This document shows positions 48,870 to 59,152 of a stretch of 64,000 bases of DNA, piece by piece. Location: the NCBI GenBank assembly GCA_023105745.1, contig JALGQZ010000015.1, positions 18,018,499 to 18,082,498 on the forward strand, written 5' to 3'. The first letter of the stretch is position 1, and the number at the start of each line of letters is the position of its first letter. Both the position numbers and the translations under genes were made by a program. The DNA comes from Austropuccinia psidii. Taxonomy: Eukaryota; Basidiomycota; Pucciniomycetes; Pucciniales; Sphaerophragmiaceae. The notes beneath the pieces were generated by a model. It was given only the letters and a program-made list of their open reading frames with translations. It was not told the origin of the DNA and made no database searches.

Positions 48870-49535
48870 CATAGGATTCTCATCGATTCTGGCTCTACAA
48901 ACTCTTTTATTGCAAAAGATGTTTTTATCCAGTACTCATTGACTATGTCAGAGCCCCCTGAAAAGATTCCTCTTTTCATTTTGAATTCTAATTAATCCAC
49001 TTCCTTGTTCATCACTCATTATACCAAGTTGGTTGTTGAGCTGGCTTCTTTCCCAAGCTTTGAATGGGACTTTTTTATCATATATTCACCCAAGGGAGAA
49101 GACCTAATATTTGGCTATTATTTTCTTGACAATTTTAATCCCATTATTGATTGGGAAAATGGATCGGTCACACATGATTCTAGTCATAAGGACTCTAGTG
49201 GTATTGATTCTTCTACTAGTAATTACTTTGACACTTCTGTCAACAGTGTTTCTCTGGTTGGTGAACTTAAGACACCTTCCATTTCTTCTTCTGTCCATAT
49301 CCCTTCAATCATGCCCTCTAATTGATTACTTCCACCAAGAGATGAAGTCTTCAAAGAGCTAAAAGATTTTGGAGAAGATGTTGCTATATGTTTTCTTCAT
49401 CTCTTTCAAGGGGATATGGACCTTCCTCCTTTATCCCTCCATGAATCCTTTGAGGAGAAGTGGGATGATGCGGGAGAGCCAGAAGAAAACAAAACTGTGC
49501 TGAAGGTTGTCCCTCCTTTTATCACCACTATCTGG
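48870..49535 (+). pseudogene. Protease region of element A pol
   Basis: ILIDSGSTNSF gives the retropepsin active site, with the catalytic Asp at 48885-48887. After a stop near 48994 the frame 49005-49325 continues the domain (EWDFFIIYSPKGEDLIFGYYF) and a Ser-rich linker. The equivalent region in element B is at about 62270-62730. In-frame stops show decay. Confidence 0.75.
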
Positions 49536-49539
49536 ATGT

Positions 49540-50945
49540 ATTCTCCAAGGGAAAGCAGAGAAACTTCCTCCCCACTGTGCATGTAATCATAATATTGAGC
49601 TGGAGGGTCTTCTACCACCAGTTGGTGTTATCTACTCTTTATCGAAGAATGAGTCAGAAAAACTGTGGGCCTACATTTCAGAGAATGTAGAGAAAGCTTT
49701 CATCAGACCAAGATTCTATTTGTAAGGAGAACCTGTCTTTTTTGTTAAGAAAAAGGATGGTGGCCTCTGTTTGTATGTTGACTACCACAAACTCAATTCT
49801 GTCACTAGGAAGAACAGGTATCCTGTCCCTCCTATGGACCAGCTTCTCACTATCTTCTCCAAGATAGACTTGCATGATGCTTATAGTCTCTTGAGAATTC
49901 AAGAGGGGGATGAAAATTTAAATGCCTTCAGAGCCAAATCTGGTAGGTATGAGTATTTGGTTATGCCATTTGGCTGTACCAATGCTCCTGCTTCATTCCA
50001 GAATCTTGTAAATGATATCTTTGCAGATTTCTAGGACATATTTGTTGTGGCTTATTTAGATGATGTTATGGTCTTTTCAAGTACTGAGGAGGAACATTTC
50101 AAACATGTGGCCGCTGTCCTTCAAAGGCTTAAGGAAAATAGTCTGTTTGACAAAGCCTCAAAGTGTGTATTCCATGCCTCAAGTGTGGAATACCTTGGCT
50201 ATGCTGTTTCAAGTGATGACCTCAAGATGGATTCTTCAAAAGTTCAAAAAATCCCCAATTGGCCTCATCCCAAGAATATCAACGCTCTTCAATCATTTCT
50301 TGGATTTGCCAATTTCTATTTTTGTTTCATTAAAAATTACTCCAAACAATTTCTGCTCTCACTTACCTTCTTAAAAACAATTCTCCCTTTATCTTCAATG
50401 AGGAAGCTCTTAGTAAGCTTCAACTACTCAAAAAAGCATTCAACACTGACCCTATTCTTTCTCATTTCAATCCTTCTTTACCAACTATTGTGGAGACAAA
50501 TGCTTCTGATTATGCCTTGGGTGCTGTACTGAGTCAGCTGAATGACTCAGGAAAGAATCCCATTGCATTTGATAATTGCAAGCTCCTCCCAGCTGAGCTC
50601 AACTATGAAATTCATTACAAGGAGCTCCTTGGCATATTTTAAGCTCTCAAGTGCTGGAGAGCTTTTCTTCTTTCTCTTTCTCATTCTTTTGAGGTCTCGA
50701 CAGACCATTATTCTCTTTAGTACTTCATGTTGTCCAAATTCCTTACTTGTTGTCAGGCCCACTGGGCTGAATTTCTCTCTGAGTTTCATTTTAATCTAAC
50801 TTACTGCCCAGGAAGACTGGCCACTTTACCAGATGCCTTTTTATGTTGGGACAATGGGTACCCAGAGAGGGATGTAGAATTCATTGAAAAGAATCCTCAA
50901 AATTTTCATAAAATTCTTAAGCAAGATGTAATTCAAGAATAGAGA
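49540..50945 (+). pseudogene. Reverse transcriptase and RNase H of element A
   Basis: RT blocks are visible in order: [70 protein letters not shown], and the catalytic YLDD at 50053-50064. RNase H follows with ASDYALGAVLSQL, ELNYEIHYKELLGI, STDHYSL and TYCPGRLATLPDA. Stops interrupt at about 49723, 50032 and 50640, with frameshifts between RT and RNase H. Compared with element B an in-frame 18-bp segment is missing before SKIDL, between two repeated T-I-F codon triplets. Several expected Arg residues are Cys or Trp (TYCPG, FLCW), as from CpG decay. Confidence 0.85.
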
Positions 50946-51099
50946 TTCTTTTCAAGTAAAGTAGACATTTTCTAAGATTGAGCTTACCATATTCAAAAAC
51001 AAAGTATGGCAAGACAAATATTATGAACAACTACTCAAGAAACTAGCAAGAGGTGAATCAGTAAAAGATTATTCTATTGAACCACAAGCCAAGTTACTG

Positions 51100-52110
51100 T
51101 TATTCAAAGATAGAGTGGCTATTCCAAGCAATCAAGAACCTCAACTGAATATCCTTCAAAAGAGTAATGACCCACTGTTGGCTGGCCATCCTGGCCAGGA
51201 GAAGACCCCCAAGCTTATCAAGAGGGATTTTCATTGGGCTGGAATGAATCAAACCATCAAGGAATATGTGTCCTCAAGTAAGAAATATTAAAGAAACAAG
51301 AACATTAATCATAAGAAGATCAGATTACTCAAGCCTCTTCAAATTTCATCTGGTCCTTGGAATTATTTATCAATGGACTTTATCACTCAATTGCCATTGT
51401 CCAACAACTTTGACTCAATTTTGGTAGTTGTGGATAGATTCTCAAAAATGGCAATATTCATTCCAGCTTACTCAACAATTCCTGCCTTGGAATTAGCTCA
51501 AATCTTAATCAGTATTGTCTTTTCAAATCATGACCTTCCATTCAGTATTGTTAGTGATAGAGGTTTATTATTTGTTTCATCATTCTTGACCCAATTATGT
51601 CAGCAGCTCAAGATATCAAGAGATCTTTCAACTAATTTTCACCCTGAGAAAGATGGACAGAAAGAGAGGTTAAATCAGATTCTAGAACAGTATATTTGGA
51701 TGTATGTCAGTTAACATCAAGATGATTGGCACATCTGGCTCCCTCTGGCTGAATTTTCCTATAATAATGCAGAACATTCATCAACTAAGAAATCAACTTT
51801 TTTCACCATTTATGGAAGAAATACCAGCTTTGATCCAATTCACATTTCTGAAGAAACACCTGCTGTAAAGTTATTAACAAAACTCTAATATGTACAGCAA
51901 GTAGCCAAAGAAGAATTGGAGTCAGCAATAAGGAAATTTAAGAATTATGCAGATAGAAATAGGACAATGACACCTGATTTCCAACCTGTGTAAAAAGTAT
52001 GGCTAGCCTCAAAGAATATCAATACTAAAAGACCCACCAAGAAACTTTCAGAAATTTGGTTGGGACCCTTTGAAGTATTGAAGAAGATTGGCATTCATGC
52101 ATATCATCTC
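51100..52110 (+). pseudogene. Integrase of element A
   Basis: The segment contains LAGHPGQEKT (part of the HHCC region, whose CxxC is degraded to SKKY plus a stop), the core MDFITQLPLSNNFDSILVVV with the first Asp, IVSDRG with the second Asp, and KERLNQILEQ with the Glu of the DDE triad. The longest intact piece is 51373-51714. Stops at about 51289, 51712, 51886 and 51991 break it. Integrase inserts the cDNA copy into the genome. Confidence 0.85.
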
Positions 52111-52152
52111 AAGTTTCCTAAACAATGAAATTCAGTTCACCCTGTTTTCCAT

Positions 52153-52440
52153 GTGTCCTTATTAGAACCATTGAAGAAATCAGCTATCCCAAGGTTCCAT
52201 CAATCGCCACCACCACCAGTCTTAGTGGAGGAGAAGGAGGAATGGGAAGTGGCTCAGGTTCTGGACTCAAAGCTCAAGAGAGGTAAATCATGGTATCTTG
52301 TAGAGTGGAAAGGATTCAGTGAAGACCCAGAAAGAACAACTTGGGAACCAGCTTCCAACCTTACCAAGTCACGAGACCTTGTCAACAATTTCCACACTTT
52401 GTACCATAACATACCTGGCCCAAATACCTCAAGAGTTTGA
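52153..52440 (+). pseudogene. C-terminal chromodomain of element A pol
   Basis: The frame is open from 52153 to the stop at 52440. A chromodomain-like segment, EWEVAQVLDSKLKRGKSWYL followed by VEWKGFSEDPERTTWEP, follows the integrase, as in chromoviruses, where it targets integration to marked chromatin. This is the least damaged part of element A: the full fold is readable and element B has a near-identical counterpart. Translation from its own start is unlikely, so it is scored as the end of a broken polyprotein. Confidence 0.85.
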
Positions 52441-53210
52441 TTTGATGGTGCTTGGTGTGGAGTAGATGTTATGAAAGTAAGTTCCTCTCCTGGAATGCAC
52501 CTTTAAGGGAGTACTATACCCAAATATGCTGTAAGAATCACCTTGGCCACTTTTTGAGAACTTTTGAATTTCTTTGGACAGGTTTAGAAGGCCTTGCAAC
52601 ATTGATACCCTCAAATTTGGACATTTCATCAAGATATGGCCAAATTCCACCTTTTTCTTTTTATTTTATTATTCCAAATCATGCCATTTATCATTATTCA
52701 AGATATTCTTCAGCTTGAATTTATCTATGGCAAAGCTTTGATTATGCCATTCATCAGTATTAAAGACATTATTTAGCTCAAAGTCATTTATGGCAAAGTT
52801 TTCTTGTTCTTTTATGGCTCTTGGTGGGGAGTAAAAGATATGAACGTAAGTTCCATTTCCTGGTATGCATCTCAAAGGGTTTCTAACTTTTTTATAAAAA
52901 CACCTTGGCCAATCTCTGAGCAACAAATGCTTGGTTTTATCTTTCAGGAAAGTTTATAGCTAAAATTCAAGCAGCTCATCACAAGAAGGAAACCTCTCAG
53001 AAGTTTCTCTTATCTTTTCTTTTCTATACTTTATTTTTCAATTAGTCATCTTTTCTTTCTTTGCTTGTATAATTCTTGTTTGTTTTTATGTCTTTATAAA
53101 GCAGCAGCATCCCCTACCCTATCATGTATTGGGAGGATCTATTCATTTTTAAAAATAGTACTTATAAGAGTGGGGATAAAAGTCAAACCAAAAAAACAAA
53201 GACAAGGAAA
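52441..53210 (+). other. 3' non-coding region of element A with duplicated GTAAGT module
   Basis: A ~120-bp module occurs twice, at about 52446-52570 and 52814-52935. Each contains TTGGTGKGGAGTA, a conserved GTAAGTTCC, TCCTGGWATGCA and CACCTTGGCCA. Element B has the same two copies at the same relative place. The region ends at the stop codon of the antisense gene fragment. Confidence 0.7.
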
Positions 53211-53630
53211 CTAGTTATCTCTACCCAAATCATCAACTGTTCTCTGGAAATCATTGATAAATTCATCCTCATACCATGCAAATTTAGCAGCCAGCTCCTC
53301 AGAAGCAGTACCAGGAATCATCTCATCATTAGCATAGGTAATCACCTCCCTAATATTTCTATCATCTCTTTTGAGAAACCTGGCCATCTTTTTGCAAGTT
53401 TGGATCCCCTCTGGTGACCCAGATAGGCCAACATTCCCTACACTGAAATACCTGGGCCGCAGGAAAAAGTAAAGGTGATCAATCTTATCTTCTTCTGATG
53501 GAACTGGCCACAGGTTGTAGCTGTTGGGAGGTGATAATTGAAGAATTTCTGGGCTGTGGGATGGGTGATGGCCTCACTGGTGAGACCAGGAAAGGCCTGG
53601 CAGTGGAAGGATTTTGGTGAAGGAGTAGGA
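53211..53630 (-). pseudogene. 3' fragment of the antisense gene in element A
   Basis: The minus strand ends with a TAG at 53211-53213, preceded by a frame reading REVITYANDEMIPGTASEEL and EFINDFQRTVDDLGRDN. This corresponds clearly to the C-terminus of the 387-residue protein at 57259-58473. Further upstream, homologous pieces (SQQLQPVA, LFPAAQVFQ) are split by frameshifts. At 53630/53631 it stops abruptly at the LTR end of element B, so its 5' half was separated by that insertion and would lie beyond the right edge of the window. In element A it is antisense to gag-pol, as in element B. Confidence 0.85.
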
Positions 53631-54424
53631 TGTCACAGGGGCTCTTCTAAGTGAAGAGGGCCTAGCACTCAGTAAACTGGGACTTACTTATGGAGGGCTC
53701 AGGATATGGTAAGAAAGAATACACTTAAGAGTGTTACGAGATGAATTACTAAATAAAAGCATATAAGAAAAGCAGAAACAAAGAATAAGAGTAAGAATGA
53801 AAGAGCCAACCACAAACAAGTCCAAGTCCACTGTCTCAACCTGTCAGAATGGAAAGACAAGGGTTAATAAGGATATGGCCACCCAGCTCATACTGTACAG
53901 GCAAAGACTAACTTAAAGTCAAATAATTATAATATCAAAAATAAGGATAAGAATAGTTAAAGATAATAAATATACTAAATTGATTAACTGGGGAAAAATC
54001 CCCAGGGGGGAGAAAGAGGGGCTAGTATATGTGAGAATCACCAGCCCTGATCCAGATAGAGAATTTTCATGAGCAGATTTGATGATCTAATTGAGTCTGG
54101 CCAATACAGGTCCTGTACAGCTGTACAGGATCTGTACAAGAGTATTGGTGGTATTGAGTGATCATACAGTTTGGTGATGGTGTATCCAAGCTGTATTTGT
54201 AATTTCAGCCTGTAACAAAGTTGAAAGGCTGTATGCATGTTTCAGCAAAAGAAGATTGCTGAAACTGAATGCTGATACACATAGTGTATTTGCTGGCTTG
54301 AGGTGTTTGAGTGGGTGTAGGTATGAATACCCTTACCCCTGATTAGTGATTGTTACAGTATCATGCTCTTGAAACTGGTGGGCTCCTGAACACTATAATA
54401 CACTGCAACTGTTGAGTGGCCTCA
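53631..54424 (-). mobile_element. 3' LTR of chromovirus element B (794 bp)
   Basis: In minus-strand sense it starts TGAGGCCACTCAACAG next to a polypurine tract and ends CCCCTGTGACA at 53631, with the interior homologous to the element A LTR. It is the 3' LTR of a minus-strand element whose body runs rightwards to the window edge. The boundary at 53631 cuts the antisense gene of element A. The outside five bases are TAGGA; the matching target duplication would be beyond the right edge. Confidence 0.85.
54111..54130. repeat. Perfect 20-bp palindrome in the element B LTR
   Basis: TCCTGTACAGCTGTACAGGA is self-complementary. It lies inside the longer hairpin that corresponds to 46188-46219 in the element A LTR. 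Confidence 0.8.
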
Positions 54425-54455
54425 ATATCCCCCCATTTTTTTTTTTTTTTTTTTA
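54425..54455 (-). promoter_or_regulatory. Polypurine tract of element B
   Basis: On the minus strand, 20 A, a T and GGGGGGATAT directly precede the TGAGG start of the LTR. This is the expected site and composition of a plus-strand DNA synthesis primer. Confidence 0.8.
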
Positions 54456-55195
54456 GCTATATCTTCCTCTTGGCCATTATTCTGAAAATCTCCTCTTCAT
54501 TTCTTCACTGCCATACTTTATTTTAATTATCTTCCCCCTTCTTTTAGCTTGAGTAAGTGCTTTCAACTTTGAAATATGCTTCTTTTTGGATTCAGTCATT
54601 TCCTTCCTTTCAAGTCATGGCCCTTGAGTTTTATCCCAAAATGAGCTCCATAGATCTCTTCTGCTCAAAATTTGATGGCCAATGAGTATATGATCATATA
54701 CCTCATTGTGAATGGGCCAACTTGATGTTTGGCCCTTCTTGCCTTGATTGGAATTCTTCTAAAAGTCTTCAGGGGGGTCTTGTCCCCATTGTCCCTCCCT
54801 GAAAGTGCCTCAAATTTTGGATTTGGGGCCCCTTTGGCCCTACCATTGAATTTGGGTCTTGGCCCTTCTTATGGTGATTCCCTGATTTTATGGCTTAATG
54901 GGAATTTTTGGCCCATTTTGGGATCCTACAGTCTGAAGTCTGTGGGGGCCATTGGAGACCCCCAGGACCTAAAATGACTGCCTGAGCCCGAATTTGCTGG
55001 GGCCAATAAAGTGGCCCTTGGGCCCAATTCTTCACCTACATGACCTGGGCCCATTAGAAGGGTCCAGGACCATCAAGATTCTGACCTCTCCAAAGTTGCA
55101 GGGGAGGTCCTGGGTGGTGATTTCAGTACAAAAGGGACCTTGACTCACCACCTTAGGGACTTTGAGGGGGGCCATCATTGAGCTATAGACCCCAC
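54456..55195 (-). other. 3' region of element B, relatively GC-rich
   Basis: It is less AT-rich than its surroundings from about 54640, with many GGCCC and GGGCC words. A frame at 54729-54977 is open but lacks an ATG start and is probably incidental. The sequence joins directly to 57176 once the family-C LTR is removed, through the CCAC duplication. Confidence 0.5.
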
Positions 55196-57175
55196 TGTGG
55201 GAACTCCTCTTGTGTGGGATTAAAATGAGGCAGTACCTGGAGGGGGAAATCACAGGTGCCTAGTTTTGAATTGCTAATAACTCCTGTAACCAAGGGTGGC
55301 AAGGGTTTATTGCCTGCCCCTCCTGAAATACTGAACAAAATCTTCCTTGGAGCTCACAAAACAAAATAAAATCGTTATGTGGCTTTACAACTGCAGAAGA
55401 CAAAATTCAGCAGTCTCAGATCAGACCTATTCAATAAATAATATGAAAAATAATGTCAGTAATTTTGTTTAACTTTGAGATTTTAATGAAATACTTGTCT
55501 GTTTAATTTTAATATTTTTTTAGTGGAATTGGGGTGAGTTGTTTCTTCTTGGTGTTAAATCCTTGGTAAGATGGGTTATTTAAGGTTTTATGGAAAATTT
55601 GACAAGTTTTGATAACAGTAATTTTCTTAAGTTAAAGTTATAATAGAGTAAAATAATATTTTAAAGGTTTGTAATATATTGTTTTTTAAGAGTGGTTAAT
55701 AATAAAATAGTATTTGTTAAGTTTAAGAGGTAAGATTCTTTGATATTAGATTTTTAAAGGGGTAAGTTAATTTTAAATCTTGATAAATTGTTTAATTTTA
55801 CTGGATAAAATATTTTAATAGAGTAGTAACCCTAATCTTGGGTACTGGGTAATTTGTATTTTTATTTTAATAATAATAAGATTCCACTGAGCTTAGCTAC
55901 TGGGTAATCTTCAACACTATACTTCCACTGAGCTTAGCTACTGGGCAAGTAAATTTACTATAATATACTGGACTACCTCCCAGGTGAGGGATGAATTATT
56001 CCTATGCTCCTAATGTGCAGTGGATATAATTTGCATGGGGGATTTTGAAATTTGGGGGAGAGAGCCCCTCTATTTATACCTTTTGGGAGCCCAGAGGGCC
56101 CTCCATGGGAGCTGTCTTTTTCCACTTTAATTCCTCTTGATTTCATCATGTGACTCTATTTTTGGTGAGGACCTTTCTTGCATGGGTCAGGTGATTTAAG
56201 GTTTGGTGATAATTTTCTTTATTCACAGCCTCCATTTATCACATGATTGTCTTTTGGTGAACTAATTATGATGTGATATTCTTGAATTTTCCTTGCATAC
56301 ATGAGGTGATTCAATTTTGGCTGGGGATTTTTGTTGTGCACAGCCTCTTTCCTGTCACATGATATTCTGTTGGTGGATGCAGTATCACATGATGACCTTG
56401 TGATTCCTTTGCATATGTCCTATTTTAGGTTGGGTAGAAGTGGCTGTGTAATCTATGCAGGTGTCATGTTTGTTTTTCTTCTTTTTGAGCTTTAAAATGA
56501 AGTCAGGTGATAACTTCTTGCACTGGTGAATTTGCTGTTTTTATGAGATGATGTGATTTTTGATTTTGACACATTCTGTGCATAGTCATGTGGTTGAGAT
56601 TTAATTGGAATTGTGTACTGCATGCAGCCTGTTGTAACAAGCTTTGGTTTGCATGAGGTGATGAGTGGTGTAAAGAATTTTGATTCTGTTTTAAGGTTTT
56701 AAGTGGGGTTACTGTGGATATAAGATAAGGTACTCCTGGGGCTGTGTTGTAAATGAATTGCAGGAATTCCATGGAGTTGAGCTTTGCATCATGTGACTTT
56801 TCTATGTTAAGTTCTAGGTTTCTGTGTAATTCATGCAGGTGTCCTTTTCTTGCTGCATGAGTCCTGTGGCTGTAAGGGGGTGTAAGGCTGGGTGGGTGTG
56901 TAATTTTAAAGGGTGGTACCTTATTTGTTGTAACTAGTTTGCTATATGTAACTTGATTTTTTACACATGCACAATGAAATTGAATAATTTATTTAATCAC
57001 ATACACTTCCCTTTGGTGCCTGTGTCATAGTTTTATGAGTTAAATCCAGCTTCTTGCTGTAAAATTGACCTTTTGGTGTAAAATTTGAGTGTAAGTCTGC
57101 CTGTAGGCTGAATTTACTGCTGTTTTGGGGTACTATGAGCTTGAGCCTGGTAAAAAAATGGTATGGAATACCACA
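55196..57175 (-). mobile_element. Solo LTR of family C inserted in element B (1980 bp)
   Basis: The plus strand begins TGTGGGAACTCCTCTTG and ends GGAATACCACA. CCAC flanks both sides (55192-55195 and 57176-57179), the 4-bp target duplication. Internal sequence matches the 6.6-8.9 kb copy in reverse: TGAGGCAGTACCTGG near the end, the CTGAGCTTAGCTACTGGG repeats (55890-55940), and TATAAATAG on the minus strand at 56070-56078. There are no coding sequences. It ends 83 bp upstream of the ATG of the antisense gene. Confidence 0.85.
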
Positions 57176-57258
57176 CCACTTCATTGAGGTTATTTCTTTC
57201 AGGTTTGAAGTGACTTAAATCTGAGGCCTTGAATCTTCTGCTTGCATATTCCTTAGTC

Positions 57259-58473
57259 ATGAGTTCCAAACTTACTGAAATCACTCAATATTCCCCTTCT
57301 GTGCCACCACCATCTGTACTTCATGGTTCTGGCATTCTCAGTCTATTTTCTTCACCGTCAATGGCTTCTTCTGGTCATTCTGATCCCACCCAAACTTATG
57401 ACGGCTACAAGGAAGTTGAAGTTCTTGATCCTGCTTTTACTGAATGTTTGGCAAAAGGGAAGGATTGTTTTGAACATTACAATACCAGATCTTCAAAATG
57501 CCACTACTGCTTTATTGGGAAGAAACCAGGTTGTCATACTGGGAAGCAAGCTTCAAATGTCAGGAGGTATTTGTGGAGTACGAAAGATGGGCCTTTTGGG
57601 AAAGAGCTCCCAGTTTCTAAGGCCCCTACTCTTGATGGTACTTCAGGGTGTTCTGATTGTGAGTGAAACAGATTTCTTGCTTGAAATGGATACTGATATA
57701 TTGATTCAGTGACTGGTCCCAGGCAGAGGGATGTGGCCAGATGGACTAATGTTGGAGGGCCTATCCCGGTTGGTGGTAGGCAAATATACTCCAGCTCAGA
57801 AGTCCCAATTTCAAGGATCAATACTGAAGGCATAGTGAAACAAATAAGATTAATTTCCAATTCCCCACCTGATCTGGATGATGAAGGTAGTGATGAATTG
57901 GATGGTGAAGAAGCTGAGGTGGTTACTAATTCTGCTGGTCATCCATCCAATAATTCTCCTTCTCAGCCTCCTGCCAAGAGATTCCAAAGTCACATCATCC
58001 CCAGTACCCCAAGAAATTTACAGCCCACTCTTGCTACCATTCCTCCTGCATCACCAAAATCTTCCCACACCAGGACTACCTTGAATCCAGAAGTAAGACC
58101 ATTCCCCATCCAACAGCCCAGAAACTCACCTAGAGTCACCTCTCAACAGCTCCAACCTGTGGCCAGTACCAGTATAAGAAGAGAAGAACTTTCTCCTTTG
58201 CTGTTTCCTGCCGCTCAAGTGTTTCAGCGCAGGGATCACTGGCCTATCCGAGTTACCAGAGAAGATCCAAATCCGGTGAGTGAAGATCAGGATGCTGTAG
58301 CCAGGTTATTTAGGAGGGTTGATAGAAATAGTAGGGAGGTGATTATGTATTCTAATGATAGGACTATTCCAGGGACTGCTTCTGAGGAGAGGGCTGCAAA
58401 ATTTTCCTGGTATAAAGATGAGTTGATTAATGATTTCAAGAAAACTTTTCATCATTTGGTTGGAGATAACTAG
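57259..58473 (+). CDS. Intact spliced gene antisense to gag-pol in element B; 387 aa, function unknown
   Basis: Exons 57259-57658 and 57710-58473 join across a 51-bp GTGAGT...TTCAG intron into one open frame of 388 codons. Without splicing the frame hits TGA at 57664. Residues 1-60 are Ser/Pro-rich. A Cys cluster follows (C63, C70, C81, C84, C92, with CHYC and nearby His), suggesting metal binding. Then come SNVRRYLWSTKDGPFGKELP, a long Pro/Ser/Gln-rich middle with an acidic patch (DLDDEGSDELDGEEAE), and a helical C-terminus (AKFSWYKDELINDFKK). I know such proteins as recurrent predictions in rust-fungus genomes from memory; no function is established. It is tail-to-tail with pol, and a decayed homologue occupies the same place in element A. 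Confidence 0.8.
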
Positions 58474-58599
58474 TTTCCTTGTCCTTTTTTGTGCTTGGTT
58501 TGACTTCTAACCCCACCCTTATAAAATACTAAAATGACAAAATAAAAAATAAATGGAACCTAACAATACATGATTTGGGAGGGGATGCTGCTGCTTAAA

Positions 58600-59152
58600 A
58601 AAAAAATAAAAGAAAACACAAATTATACAAGTAAAGAAAAAGGAAATAGAGAAATTCCTGAGGTTTGTCCTTCTTGTTGTGAGCTGCTTGATTTTGGCCA
58701 AAAACTGTATGAAAGATAAAAAGCTAGCATTTGATGCTCACAAAGTGGCCAACGTGATGTTTTAGAAGAAGTAGAACCCCCAGGGATGCATATCAGGAGA
58801 TGGAACTTACTTTCATAACTCCCACTCCCCACCAAGCACCATAAAACAGATAACTTTGCTATAATTGACTTTAAAGGAATGAATTTCTTGAATCATAATG
58901 ATTTGCATGATTAAATAAATAATAAAAGAGAAAAAGAAATAAGGAGGAGATTTGGCCATATCTTGATGAAAGGTCCAAATCTGAGGGTATTGATGTTGCA
59001 GGCTTCCTGAATCTGTCCAAAGGATTGACAAGTGCTCACAAAGTGGCCAAGGTGATTCTTACAACATATTTGGATAGAGTACCCCTTTAAAGGTGCATGC
59101 GAGGAGAGGAACTTACTTTCATAACATCTACTCCACACCAAGCACCATAAAA
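58600..59152 (-). other. 3' non-coding region of element B pol with duplicated GTAAGT module
   Basis: In minus-strand sense, two copies of the module start near 59149 and 58849, each with GTTATGAAAGTAAGTTCC, then TCCT.GCATGCA or TCCTGATATGCA, and CTTGGCCACTTTGTGAGCA or GTTGGCCACTTTGTGAGCA. The same pair exists in element A. The region lies between the stop of pol and the stop of the convergent antisense gene. Confidence 0.7.

Noticed and set aside
54729..54977. 82-codon plus-strand open frame in the GC-richer 3' region of element B
   Set aside because: It lacks an ATG at its start and has a repetitive Leu/Gly/Pro composition; the sequence is better explained as non-coding element DNA.
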